Assembly (NCBI RefSeq): GCF_012935695.1
Contig: NZ_CP052859.1
Coordinates: forward strand, 5,931,001-5,995,000
Direction: 5' to 3'
DNA length: 64,000 nucleotides
Origin: Pseudomonas sp. ADAK18
GTDB taxonomy: Bacteria > Pseudomonadota > Gammaproteobacteria > Pseudomonadales > Pseudomonadaceae
Below are positions 44,590 to 52,306 of this stretch, one piece after another. A program made the position numbers and the translations under genes. The notes beneath the pieces are model-generated. The model did not search any database. It was not told the DNA's origin and worked only from the letters and a program-made list of their open reading frames with translations. Position 1 is the stretch's first letter. Every line of letters begins with the position of its first letter.

Positions 44590-45747
44590 CTAACTAGCCT
44601 CAATCAACGCCCGCTCTTCCAGCCAAATTTCCTGAACAAACTGATCGGTAATCGCATAAATCCCATGCCCGCGTCGCATGATGATGTTCTCTGCAACCAG
44701 CGCAATCACCACAGGCTGAATTTCTTCAACACGTACTTCTCGGCCCACAGTTTTTGAATATTCTGCCGCAGCATCGGTGGAGAAAATTCCTCGGGCATCT
44801 CCCTCCGTGGACGCGATTTTGTTGAAGATAGCCTGAGCCAGGCTGCCTAATAGCTCTACTTTTTCAAGCGCAATACTCGCCGCTGCCGAGCGTAATGTGC
44901 TGGCAATAACCGGAAGGAAAACGTCGGGATCGCCTTCTTGCTGCATGAGCTGGCGCAGCGCCTTGAGCATTTCCTCCGGTCGATTACCCAAGGTGTTGAA
45001 CGCCTCGATGGCGACTTCGCGGGACGGTAACTTTTCCTTCTTTACTGTCATTGCAAGTCGGTTGAGTAGGTACCCAACGTAATCACCTTTCAGTACTGGG
45101 TAGGCGGCGGAGGTAGCACCTGAAAACGCTTGGTTGCGTTTTGCTGTCAGCTCGCTCACTTGCGCCCTGTGAGATCCGGTTCCAATGAACAGGAAATAGC
45201 CCGGTGTATTCGGGCGCGGGTTGATTGCATCACGAGCGGCTTTGAGTGCCAACAGCAACTGATTGCCGTCGTCGGAGGAAATAGCGTGCTGCACTTCATC
45301 AATGATCAGAACCAAATTGGTCTTCGCTTGATCGACGACCTCTGTCAGTGCCTGCGCCAACGTTGGGCCGCCGGTATTGCCAATGCTGTCGAGTTTGAAG
45401 CCGAATTTGAATCCCGCGGCCCCTACATCTGCACTGCTAACCCGCTTGAGCATTTCAAGCAGGGGAGAGCCCGGTGTTTGGAGCTCTTTTAAGGTTTTGC
45501 GTATCGCGTTATGCACCAGCGTCGCCGGGTTGGCCAGCGTATCGCTCCAGAGGTCGACGTAAATGACCAGAGCACCGGCTTCTTCCAGAGCCGGAATGAG
45601 GTCATTTCTCAGGAATGTCGTTTTACCTGTCCTGCGCAGGCCAGACAGAAACAGACCTGAGCGCAGTCCCTCATCGAGCACGCCCGGATTGAGAAGCTGG
45701 TTCGCCATCTCTTCAGCCAGTTCAGGGCGCTGGAATATGCTGCTCAT
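44590..45747 (-). CDS. P-loop ATPase (AAA/archaeal-ATPase-like), orphan
   Basis: Cytoplasmic protein of 385 residues. Walker A is GLRRTGKTTFLRND near residue 35; Walker B is NLVLIIDEVQHAISSDDGNQ near 130-145; a sensor-like FIGTGSHRAQV follows near 175. The C-terminal part (about 300-385) is helical and ends with a probable winged helix (ENIIMRRGHGIYAITDQFVQ). This layout resembles STAND/MNS or archaeal-ATPase families common in accessory DNA and transposon neighbourhoods. No partner gene is adjacent. The ATG at 45747 follows AGAGGT. The region upstream is AT-rich (ATAATTATTGG, CCATAATTTAGC). It begins right at the breakpoint of the broken DUF3077 copy, so it was probably acquired. Confidence 0.8.
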   Translation of the reverse strand: MSSIFQRPELAEEMANQLLNPGVLDEGLRSGLFLSGLRRTGKTTFLRNDLIPALEEAGALVIYVDLWSDTLANPATLVHNAIRKTLKELQTPGSPLLEMLKRVSSADVGAAGFKFGFKLDSIGNTGGPTLAQALTEVVDQAKTNLVLIIDEVQHAISSDDGNQLLLALKAARDAINPRPNTPGYFLFIGTGSHRAQVSELTAKRNQAFSGATSAAYPVLKGDYVGYLLNRLAMTVKKEKLPSREVAIEAFNTLGNRPEEMLKALRQLMQQEGDPDVFLPVIASTLRSAAASIALEKVELLGSLAQAIFNKIASTEGDARGIFSTDAAAEYSKTVGREVRVEEIQPVVIALVAENIIMRRGHGIYAITDQFVQEIWLEERALIEAS

Positions 45748-45909
45748 GCAATTACCTCTTTTTATGGGTACGCCATAATTATTGGCAATCCATAATTTAG
45801 CATAAAGCTTGGAATATGAGCTTTTGGTACATGAATCGGTGCTTTCCATCCTGTTTACAATAAGGAATGACAGCCCATTGAACTGTGTGGGCGCTTTACG
45901 ATGAGCGCC

Positions 45910-46704
45910 TCAGAATCGCCCACTAATACCCAACAGTGGTCCCTTCTGGACAATGTCGTAGACAAAACCATCATGGCGATAATTCACCCCCATGGCCCGG
46001 TAACCGGCCACCGCCGAGAAACCGGGCAAGAACTCCCAGCCCGCCAGCGCGGCCAGATCCCAGTCTTCCCGGGACTGCCCCGCGCCTGCCATCCCCCAGG
46101 CTGACAACCAGAGTCGGTCATTCACGGCATAGTGCCCACGCAGCCCCGCCATGGCGTCCGCCCAGGTAGCCTGGTCGGAGCCGGACAGGCCGCCAGCGGG
46201 CCCACCATGCAGGCTGATGGTGGTGCTGCTGTACCAGACACGCACTCCGCCAGCGATGTCCAACCGATGATTGTCATCACCCAACACGGTGTACCCGCCC
46301 CCCAGGAATCCGGAAGCCGTCTTGCTTTCCACCTCGAGCTTGGATGCGGGGGCGCCCGCTGGCAGACGGTTGCGGGTGTCGGTGTCGATATACATCAGGT
46401 CAGTGAGCACGCTGTACGGCCCCCGCCGAGCCTCGCCCATCAGCATCACCGACATATCGACCGTACGCGCGATGTCCGAGAAGTCGGACTTTATAAACTG
46501 GGTCCCGGTGCTACGGTGGCCCACGTGCCCACGGATCCCGGCACCCCACACATAAGGCCCGCCGTTGAACGTCCAGCCATCGCCGTCTGCCGCCATGACC
46601 ACCATCGGCAGGCTGGATCCGGCGATCGTAAAGGCGCTAACCAGCAGAGCCAGGCGGGCGCGTTTACGCCGCAACGGCGAGTGTGGGTTGTCACTGTGGA
46701 TCAT
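45910..46704 (-). CDS. Predicted outer-membrane beta-barrel protein
   Basis: Protein of 264 residues with a long basic N terminus (PLRRKRARLALLVSAF), a signal peptide cleaved near MVVMAADG, and about eight to ten alternating beta strands (TFNGGPYVWGAGIRGHVG, SVLTDLMYIDTDTRN, ASGFLGGGYTVLGDD, LDIAGGVRVWYSSTT) ending in a terminal Phe (LLGISGRF), the usual outer-membrane targeting signal. It is last in an operon with phosphatase, MipA and DUF1254 genes, 13 bp after the phosphatase gene. Ligand and function are unknown. Confidence 0.8.
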   Translation of the reverse strand: MIHSDNPHSPLRRKRARLALLVSAFTIAGSSLPMVVMAADGDGWTFNGGPYVWGAGIRGHVGHRSTGTQFIKSDFSDIARTVDMSVMLMGEARRGPYSVLTDLMYIDTDTRNRLPAGAPASKLEVESKTASGFLGGGYTVLGDDNHRLDIAGGVRVWYSSTTISLHGGPAGGLSGSDQATWADAMAGLRGHYAVNDRLWLSAWGMAGAGQSREDWDLAALAGWEFLPGFSAVAGYRAMGVNYRHDGFVYDIVQKGPLLGISGRF

Positions 46705-46717
46705 GGTGTTTCTCCGA

Positions 46718-47533
46718 TCAGTGCTGGGTCAGCGAGAGCGCCACGCCCTCGGCCGCACAGTCTTCTGTAGGCTTAAGGCCCGCTTTTTGAGCCGCCTTGA
46801 CCTCCTCTTTCGCGGCCGCGAGGTCCGCCAGGAACGTCGGATTACTATGCAAGCTCGCCACAGTCGCCGCCCCCATGATGCGGCCTGCATCCACATCGCT
46901 CTGCCAATGGGCATCGCAGATGACCCGGCTCTGGCCGAATGACAACCCGCGGGTCATCAATTCAGTGGCGCGTGCTGGTTGAATCTCGGCCAGCAACAGC
47001 CCCCAGGCCCAACCGGCAGCGGAGTGGCCGGACGGCCAGGAGCCATCCGTGCGCAGCAGCGGTTCCATGTCTTTGCGACAGGTCCCTTCGTTGTGCACCA
47101 CGAATGGGCGTGTACGGTTGTAGGCATTCTTCCCGGCATAGGTGGAACCGCCCGCATCCGTCAGGGTGCGCTGCATCAAGGTATAAAGATGCGGTGTGCT
47201 TTTCTCGGTGATCGGCGTGCCCATCGCGCAGGAGAATGCTTTCGCCGGGCCTGGGAATGACAGCTCCGCGTCCGCTGCCGCGAGTTTCTCCCGGGCTGTG
47301 CCACGTAGCGACAGCGCCACACGTCGTGCTTCCTCATCCCGTGCAAGCGCCGCAGAGTCGGGCTTTGGTGGGGCGCCAAGCAACGCCAGGCGCAGTGGCA
47401 AGTCCGCCGAGTCAAGATAGCCTGGGGCTAGTTTGAAGTGAGGGTCCGTGACCTTGGTGGCAGCATCGTCGGCAAGCACCAGCCCCGACCAGAGCAGGCT
47501 GGCCAGCCCCAACTGCTTATGTACTGTTTTCAT
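46718..47533 (-). CDS. Class A (PhoN-like) acid phosphatase
   Basis: Periplasmic non-specific acid phosphatase of 271 residues in the PAP2 superfamily. A signal peptide (about 1-21) precedes the three active-site motifs: NAYNRTRPF near 135, GSWPSGHSAAGWAWGLLL near 163, and SRVICDAHWQSDVDAGR near 200, which carries the phospho-accepting His and its Asp. The family dephosphorylates organic phosphoesters, releasing phosphate. It sits between the barrel and MipA/OmpV genes, all minus-strand with short gaps, so an envelope phosphate-scavenging or phospholipid-modifying role is plausible but unproven. Confidence 0.9.
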   Translation of the reverse strand: MKTVHKQLGLASLLWSGLVLADDAATKVTDPHFKLAPGYLDSADLPLRLALLGAPPKPDSAALARDEEARRVALSLRGTAREKLAAADAELSFPGPAKAFSCAMGTPITEKSTPHLYTLMQRTLTDAGGSTYAGKNAYNRTRPFVVHNEGTCRKDMEPLLRTDGSWPSGHSAAGWAWGLLLAEIQPARATELMTRGLSFGQSRVICDAHWQSDVDAGRIMGAATVASLHSNPTFLADLAAAKEEVKAAQKAGLKPTEDCAAEGVALSLTQH

Positions 47534-47570
47534 CGAGTGATCCCTTATCTAGCCCGGTATTGCCGGCTGA

Positions 47571-48413
47571 TCAAAACCGGTAGAGGGCATTCAGATAGGC
47601 GCCTGCGCCCACTTTTTCACCCGTCAGCGGGCTGTTGCGGGCATCGCCGACCAGCGCGTAGGTCTTGATGCCGCCTTCCAGTGCCAGTTGTGGTTGCCAT
47701 TGCCAAGTGAGGCCCAGTTTTAAGGTCACGTCGCGCATCCCGCCACTTGGGTGGTACTCGTCGAACCGAGTGCGTGCAGCCTGTTGGGCGGTGACACCGA
47801 AGCGCGCCATCATGTCGTTCTCATTGCTCCAGGTGCCGTACAGGGTCGAGTCCAGGGTCAATGTCGAAGACAGTGCGTATGCCGTGGCAACCCCAGCCTC
47901 CAGGTACGCCGTACGCCCCAGGCTTTCGCCACCGTAATCGCGGCTCTGGCTCGATTGCAGGCCGCGAACAAACAGGCGGCCGGCCGGCAGGATCCAGTAC
48001 GCTTCGGCCCCGACCAGGGCAGTGCTGTCCAGATTGCCCATTCCCCTCAGGTAGTCATCACGACCGTCCAGGGTATGAATTCTTTCCTTGCGGCCCTGGT
48101 CATAACCGATCAGCAGAGCCACCCCGAAAGGTGACAGCCCCGGCAAGTCCCAACGCAGCCCATCCGGGAAGGCTGCGGTAAACGTGCCCCAGTCTTCGGT
48201 AGGCAAGACCGCTTTGAGTTTCAGTGAAGGGAACGCGGCATAGTGTGAAGAGCCTTCGTACAACGGGCCGACGGCAACCCCGCCGCCGACGGTCACGGAG
48301 GGCTCACTTGAATCGTCGGCGTGTGCAGGCGACACCATCGCAAGTGCGAGAGTCGCACCTGTAATGAGCATCACCGGATGCTTAAGAAAGTTTGAACCAC
48401 CGATGGCTGTCAT
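47571..48413 (-). CDS. MipA/OmpV-family outer-membrane protein
   Basis: Protein of 280 residues with a signal peptide (ALAMVSPAHA near residue 27-36) and the MipA/OmpV pattern: VTVGGGVAVGPLYEGSSHYA near 40-60, RWDLPGLSPFGVALLIGYDQ near 86-105, GAEAYWILPAGRLFVRG, and a final aromatic (LNALYRF). OmpV-like proteins form barrels and MipA links peptidoglycan enzymes in E. coli. The ATG at 48413 follows AGGAAAG; a start at 48440 is less likely. It lies 37 bp upstream of the phosphatase gene in the same operon. Confidence 0.87.
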   Translation of the reverse strand: MTAIGGSNFLKHPVMLITGATLALAMVSPAHADDSSEPSVTVGGGVAVGPLYEGSSHYAAFPSLKLKAVLPTEDWGTFTAAFPDGLRWDLPGLSPFGVALLIGYDQGRKERIHTLDGRDDYLRGMGNLDSTALVGAEAYWILPAGRLFVRGLQSSQSRDYGGESLGRTAYLEAGVATAYALSSTLTLDSTLYGTWSNENDMMARFGVTAQQAARTRFDEYHPSGGMRDVTLKLGLTWQWQPQLALEGGIKTYALVGDARNSPLTGEKVGAGAYLNALYRF

Positions 48414-48485
48414 TGCTTCTTTCCTATGGTGTAACACCAAACGTATTGGCGTTTGTGCGTAGTTATAAAAGTCGCAGATTTTTAA

Positions 48486-49520
48486 TTAGAGCGTGACTGG
48501 CTGCGGCTTCGGGAAGCTCCATTGGCCATTCAGTATTTGTTCGCTCGGCTGATAAAGCCTGACCGTGTAGTTCCAGCCGGGTGTAGTCGGTAGGCAATTC
48601 GCGGTCTTTGCGTCGCAACCACCGAACTGGATGACAATCGAGCCATCCTCACTTTTCTGAGCGGTGAGGTTGTTCAACGAGTAAGCGTCATAGGGGTTCT
48701 TCTGAAAGTAACCGTCTGCGTTATAAACACTCACGGACCAGAAACTATTCACCGGAACATCCCCAACTTTGAGCCGGTACACCGTTTTGCCATCGTTCTG
48801 CGCGATCATCCCGCCCAGGTAGATAGCGTCCTTGGCCGGGTTCCCGCCCCACCCCGTCGCAGTGCCGATCAAGTGATGGATCGGATTGACCTTGCCCTTG
48901 GGCCCAAAGGACTGGTTGTAGTCGGGAATGGTCGAGCCCAGGACCTCCAACGCCTCACGTACCTTGGCCTGGCTGGCCGGGTCCCACTTCGGTACGACGA
49001 ACTCCCCAACCTGGGCTTGGCTGACCGTGATTGCGTCCTGCAGTGCATGCACTTTTTCAAGGTCTTTGCGATCGGTGGGATCGAAGAACGTGCGCACAGC
49101 CACAAACACATAGCGTGTGCCGACAGCCTCTTTCGTCAGCGTCCGGCGACCGGCGCCGTAAGTGACGATGGGTACGTAGTGATCTTCATTGATCACCGCC
49201 ATCGACATGAACCGTCCTTCGGCCTCAGGCAAGGTGAGCGTGACGGGGCCTGCGTCGAGATCGAACACCGCTGACGAATAGAGCGTGTCCCGATTCATCC
49301 GAACCACATTCTGGGCGTCGATGGGCACTGCTTCGCGGCTATGAACAAACCGGCCCAAACTGCCGGTCGCCACCATTTTTCCCAAGTAGAGATCAGACTC
49401 GGCACGAACGAAGTTATCGACACCCACCGGTATTGCCGCGTCCGGGGACGACTGAGCGTTCGCACTTCCAAAAGCTGCCAGCGCCATGGCGAAGATGCGG
49501 GCCGTGGATGAATGGGACAT
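48486..49520 (-). CDS. DUF1254/DUF1214 secreted protein
   Basis: Protein of 344 residues. A signal peptide (about 1-22, AFGSANA) is followed by a DUF1254 part (VDNFVRAESDLYLGKMV, VVRMNRDTLYSSAVFDL near 72-88) and a C-terminal DUF1214 part (FWSVSVYNADGYFQKNPYDA near 265). Such proteins are common in the periplasm but have no agreed biochemical role. It is the first gene of the four-gene operon behind the AraC regulator gene; 168 bp separate it from that gene. Confidence 0.87.
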   Translation of the reverse strand: MSHSSTARIFAMALAAFGSANAQSSPDAAIPVGVDNFVRAESDLYLGKMVATGSLGRFVHSREAVPIDAQNVVRMNRDTLYSSAVFDLDAGPVTLTLPEAEGRFMSMAVINEDHYVPIVTYGAGRRTLTKEAVGTRYVFVAVRTFFDPTDRKDLEKVHALQDAITVSQAQVGEFVVPKWDPASQAKVREALEVLGSTIPDYNQSFGPKGKVNPIHHLIGTATGWGGNPAKDAIYLGGMIAQNDGKTVYRLKVGDVPVNSFWSVSVYNADGYFQKNPYDAYSLNNLTAQKSEDGSIVIQFGGCDAKTANCLPTTPGWNYTVRLYQPSEQILNGQWSFPKPQPVTL

Positions 49521-49688
49521 TTAAACCTCTTGGTTTTATAAGTTGGCGTTAATTTTTTGACTGTATAAGAACGCCTTGGCACAAACTTGCCATTTGGTGC
49601 CAAAAGCAAAGCGAGCGCGCACGTGAAGGCCGTCCCTGCAAGGGGCTAAAGGGATGGGCAAAAAGAGGTGAGGGGGCAGATGGGGAGG

Positions 49689-50687
49689 TTAACGATCTTG
49701 TTTCAACAAGATGGCGCGATAGCGCGACGGCGGGCTCCCGGTCCAGCGCTTGAAGGCACGCGTAAAGTGCGCGGGATCGCTGTAGCCGACCATATAGGCA
49801 ATCTCGGTCGCGGTGTATTTACCGCTGGCCAGTAACTGAAATGCCTCGCTGCGACGCGTCTCGTCACGTAACGCGTCGAAGTCAATGCCACAATGTTCGA
49901 GGCGCCGCTGCAGCGTTCGAACAGACAGTCCTATCTTTCTTGAAATAGTGGCAAGTCTGGACAGTTCCTGATCCGCGATCTGCTCGGCAAGTGCGTCCGC
50001 TGTTGCAGCGGTCGACTTCAACGCTTGAGTGGTTTTCCAGACAACATCCCGAACAGGCTGCAAGGGGATTTCGAGCAACTCACGATCGAATTCGATCATG
50101 TTGTACTCAGCGTTCATGACCAGGTTCGGCCCCAGGTATTCCTCAAGCGCCTCATCGCCTCTTTCCCGCGAGTTTTTCAGATGTACCCGAATGGCGCCAG
50201 GCGCGCCGGACAGGAGAGGCACTTTTCTAAGCACCGCCAGGGTGCCGAAAATGACTTGTTTGGGGTCAACTTCGTGCTGCCCGGTAAAGTGCTGGATCAG
50301 TTTCGTCGTACGGCCTTCGGTGATGATCTTTACTTCGCTTCCCTGATGCAGCAAATCCGTATGAACCGCCGCCGTCGCACACGCCTGAGCGAGACTGGTC
50401 GAGCCCAATATCAACTCGCCCCATACACCGGTTGAGCGCACATCCGTCAGATGCCCCACCATCCCACCTCCGAAGGGATCCTGCGCAGCCGCAGCCATTT
50501 CGTTGGCGATATGAAAGCAGGCCGCTCGCGGCACCCATGCTTCAGGGTATTGAAAAACATGAGGGGAAATACCAAAACGCCGAAAGAATTCCAGCGGCGA
50601 CACCCCTCGCATGCTCAGATAGGGGGCTACTTGCCGAAGAGTACTGAGTCTGATGGATGGCGTCGCATGCGTCATAAACGTTCGCAC
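49689..50687 (-). CDS. AraC-family transcriptional regulator
   Basis: Regulator of 332 residues. The N-terminal part (about 15-215) matches the Arabinose_bd/OruR-type effector domain (YLSMRGVSPLEFFRRFGISP, GVWGELILGSTSLAQACATA). The C-terminal AraC helix-turn-helix pair (about 235-330) reads SRKIGLSVRTLQRRLEHCGI and TATEIAYMVGYSDPAHFTRAFKRWTG. Starts at 50687 (GTG) or 50675 (ATG, MTHATPSIRL) are both possible; the ATG is the more usual family N terminus. It lies directly upstream of, and in the same direction as, the DUF1254 operon, so it is the likely activator of those envelope genes. The effector is unknown. Confidence 0.88.
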   Translation of the reverse strand: MRTFMTHATPSIRLSTLRQVAPYLSMRGVSPLEFFRRFGISPHVFQYPEAWVPRAACFHIANEMAAAAQDPFGGGMVGHLTDVRSTGVWGELILGSTSLAQACATAAVHTDLLHQGSEVKIITEGRTTKLIQHFTGQHEVDPKQVIFGTLAVLRKVPLLSGAPGAIRVHLKNSRERGDEALEEYLGPNLVMNAEYNMIEFDRELLEIPLQPVRDVVWKTTQALKSTAATADALAEQIADQELSRLATISRKIGLSVRTLQRRLEHCGIDFDALRDETRRSEAFQLLASGKYTATEIAYMVGYSDPAHFTRAFKRWTGSPPSRYRAILLKQDR

Positions 50688-50842
50688 CTGTTTTTAAGGG
50701 CAATACACGTGAAAACCGTCTTGGTACGCGGGGAAACACTCAAGCAAACTTTTGCCAAAGTCGCGTTATTGACAGCACAGTAAACCACTATGGTCGATTC
50801 AGCGACAAGGCCATCGGTTTTGAAAAACGCAGGAGGGCAGGG

Positions 50843-50867
50843 TTGCACCTGCTGCGCATTTTTCATT
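50843..50867. repeat. 25-bp fragment of the M48 lipoprotein gene
   Basis: These 25 bases are identical to 40931-40955 inside the M48 lipoprotein gene, where they encode MKNAQQVQ on the minus strand. The flanking bases differ. Immediately to the right, homology switches to the sequence upstream of the CHASE2 gene (44183 onward). It looks like the scar of a deleted second copy of that operon. The rest of the 333-bp gap from 50688 to 51020 holds this scar, the right direct repeat and a REP half. Confidence 0.8.
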
Positions 50868-51118
50868 GCCTCAATATAGGAAAACAGGCTTTAACCGCTC
50901 TTCTGTGGGAGCGGGCTTGCTCGCGAAGATCGTCAACGAAAACGCAGGGCTACTGGACAAACGCAGCGCCCACGACCCCATCGGCCCCCAAGCCAGCCCC
51001 CTATGTGACCAGAAGGAAGTCTATTCGCAGACGCTATTGCCCGGCGAAGTCAGCACCTTCACCACATCATCGATCACCGCCTTGCTCATCTCCTGCAAGA
51101 AATGCGAAGCCCAGGCAT
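50868..51118. repeat. Right copy of the imperfect direct repeat
   Basis: Partner of 44183-44545. It includes a single REP unit of the common type (about 50905-50928) and runs into the 3' half of the intact DUF3077 gene. Same orientation as the left copy, so recombination between them would delete the genes from 44.6 to 50.8 kb. Confidence 0.75.
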
Positions 51119-51302
51119 AGCGATCGGTGTGTTTAGTCATGGCCGCGTCTTCGGCGAGCAGCTTGGCGACGTGGAGCAAGTCGGAAACGTGAGTCAGGGC
51201 AGTGGAAATGGGAACGCCACTGTTAACGCGGAACAAGGGTTGATCAGCGTGGAAGGAGAACGGCGTGAGGCCAAGGGTGGTAAGGCTTTCGAGGTTAGTC
51301 AT
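51021..51302 (-). CDS. DUF3077-like small protein (intact copy)
   Basis: Protein of 93 residues, probably of the Pseudomonas DUF3077 family: SFHADQPLFRVNSGVPISTA, then a long helix SDLLHVAKLLAEDAA, a Tyr/Trp segment and EMSKAVIDDVVKVL. It is soluble, helical and without a signal peptide. Family function is not known. Its ATG overlaps the stop of a 71-codon upstream ORF by 8 bases, which suggests translational coupling. A damaged copy lies at 44.5 kb. Confidence 0.75.
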   Translation of the reverse strand: MTNLESLTTLGLTPFSFHADQPLFRVNSGVPISTALTHVSDLLHVAKLLAEDAAMTKHTDRYAWASHFLQEMSKAVIDDVVKVLTSPGNSVCE

Positions 51303-51510
51303 TGGGCGCCACCCCTGTTGCGGGTTGGGCAGCTATCGGACAGATCTGGAGCGCGCATCGGTAAAACTCCCATATCAGGTGAGAGCTACCACGTTCGTTA
51401 TCAGGCGAATGGGTGGCAGCTGTGCGCAGGCTGATAAACCGGAGATACAGGAACCCGGCAGACCCGAAGGTCTCCCACGCACAGCCGCCATTGCACGAAA
51501 CTACCGGCAT
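51295..51510 (-). CDS. Possible 71-residue leader ORF coupled to the DUF3077 gene
   Basis: From an ATG at 51510 the frame encodes MPVVSCNGGCAWETFGSAGF and continues through a Leu/Phe/Ser-rich, Cys-containing stretch to APND, ending TAA within the first codons of the DUF3077 gene (AATGACTAA). It has no signal peptide or domain I can name. I believe similar ORFs occur upstream of DUF3077 genes in other pseudomonads, but I cannot check that here. It could be a coupled leader peptide or simply an open frame over a structured leader. Confidence 0.35.
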   Translation of the reverse strand: MPVVSCNGGCAWETFGSAGFLYLRFISLRTAATHSPDNERGSSHLIWEFYRCALQICPIAAQPATGVAPND

Positions 51511-51751
51511 AAAAAAACGCCTGCAAATCGTGATTGGGGGCGCTGGTGCGCCTGCATCTTGTCGGGTTATCAGGCCCGGTCGCTGAATTGGCAGCGACGA
51601 GGGGAGGTTAGCGTGGTGGGGGGAGGGGTGCAACTTGAGAAAATGGATCCGGCGCCTTTTCCTGAGCAGGACATATCTGCACTTTGTGTAGGCGCTAAAA
51701 GTCACCTACCTTGATGGCACGTTTTTGTATTTGTGCCATCACTCGAGAGCA

Positions 51752-52255
51752 ATGGATATGCGCAAGAAGTCTCAGTCTTGGTTTGTTCCACTTATCATCC
51801 TGGTCGCAATCTTTTGGCTGTTCGGCAAAAAGACACCCACTGCGCCGGAACCTGCAGCCAGTGTGGCTACGTCTTCTCAAGGGCTTCTTTCAACTCCAGC
51901 TCCCGCTGTGGCCAAACCCGTGGTGCCTTCGCCTCAGCCTGAGACCTACCAATTCGTAAACGCAGATAAGCTCAACCAGCGCGACCGGCCAGCCGGCAAA
52001 GTGGTCTCTAGTCTGAAGCGTGGAGAAGAAATTCATGTATACGAGAGACAGAATGCGTGGGTTCGAGTAAGCGCTGACGGGCAACCGGCGAGGTGGCTTT
52101 CGTCTAAGAATCTTTGTAATGGTGCGGCTTGCTACATTGCCTCGAAACGTTCTACAACTCCACCTACAAGCGCGCCTAAAAAATATCGGCAGGCAGCATC
52201 CAGCTATGGCTCACTACACTATAAGCGCGAGGTTAACCTGAGTGGTTGCTCATAA
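51752..52255 (+). CDS. Membrane-anchored SH3-domain protein, possibly cut short
   Basis: Protein of 167 residues. One N-terminal helix (WFVPLIILVAIFWLFG, about 9-25) is followed by a Pro/Ala/Thr-rich linker (about 27-70) and an SH3-type domain (about 70-130: VNADKLNQRDRPAGKVVSSL, GEEIHVYERQNAWVRVS, RWLSSKNLC) with a Cys pair (LCNGAACYIA). The C terminus is a short basic tail ending NLSGCS. In related proteins I recall a Cys/Gly-rich basic extension beyond this point, so the stop may truncate the family's usual end. The ATG at 51752 has GAGAG upstream. The 241 bp between 51510 and this gene hold no further gene. Confidence 0.7.
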   Translation: MDMRKKSQSWFVPLIILVAIFWLFGKKTPTAPEPAASVATSSQGLLSTPAPAVAKPVVPSPQPETYQFVNADKLNQRDRPAGKVVSSLKRGEEIHVYERQNAWVRVSADGQPARWLSSKNLCNGAACYIASKRSTTPPTSAPKKYRQAASSYGSLHYKREVNLSGCS

Positions 52256-52306
52256 AATTAATGCTTCTATATTCCACCAGATTGCCTGAGCCTCAAAGGG
52301 GAGTGA

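Noticed and set aside
50672..50866. Open frame beginning MKNAQQVQ on the minus strand
   Set aside because: Its start is the 25-bp M48 fragment and the remainder has no coding features; treated as a rearrangement scar.
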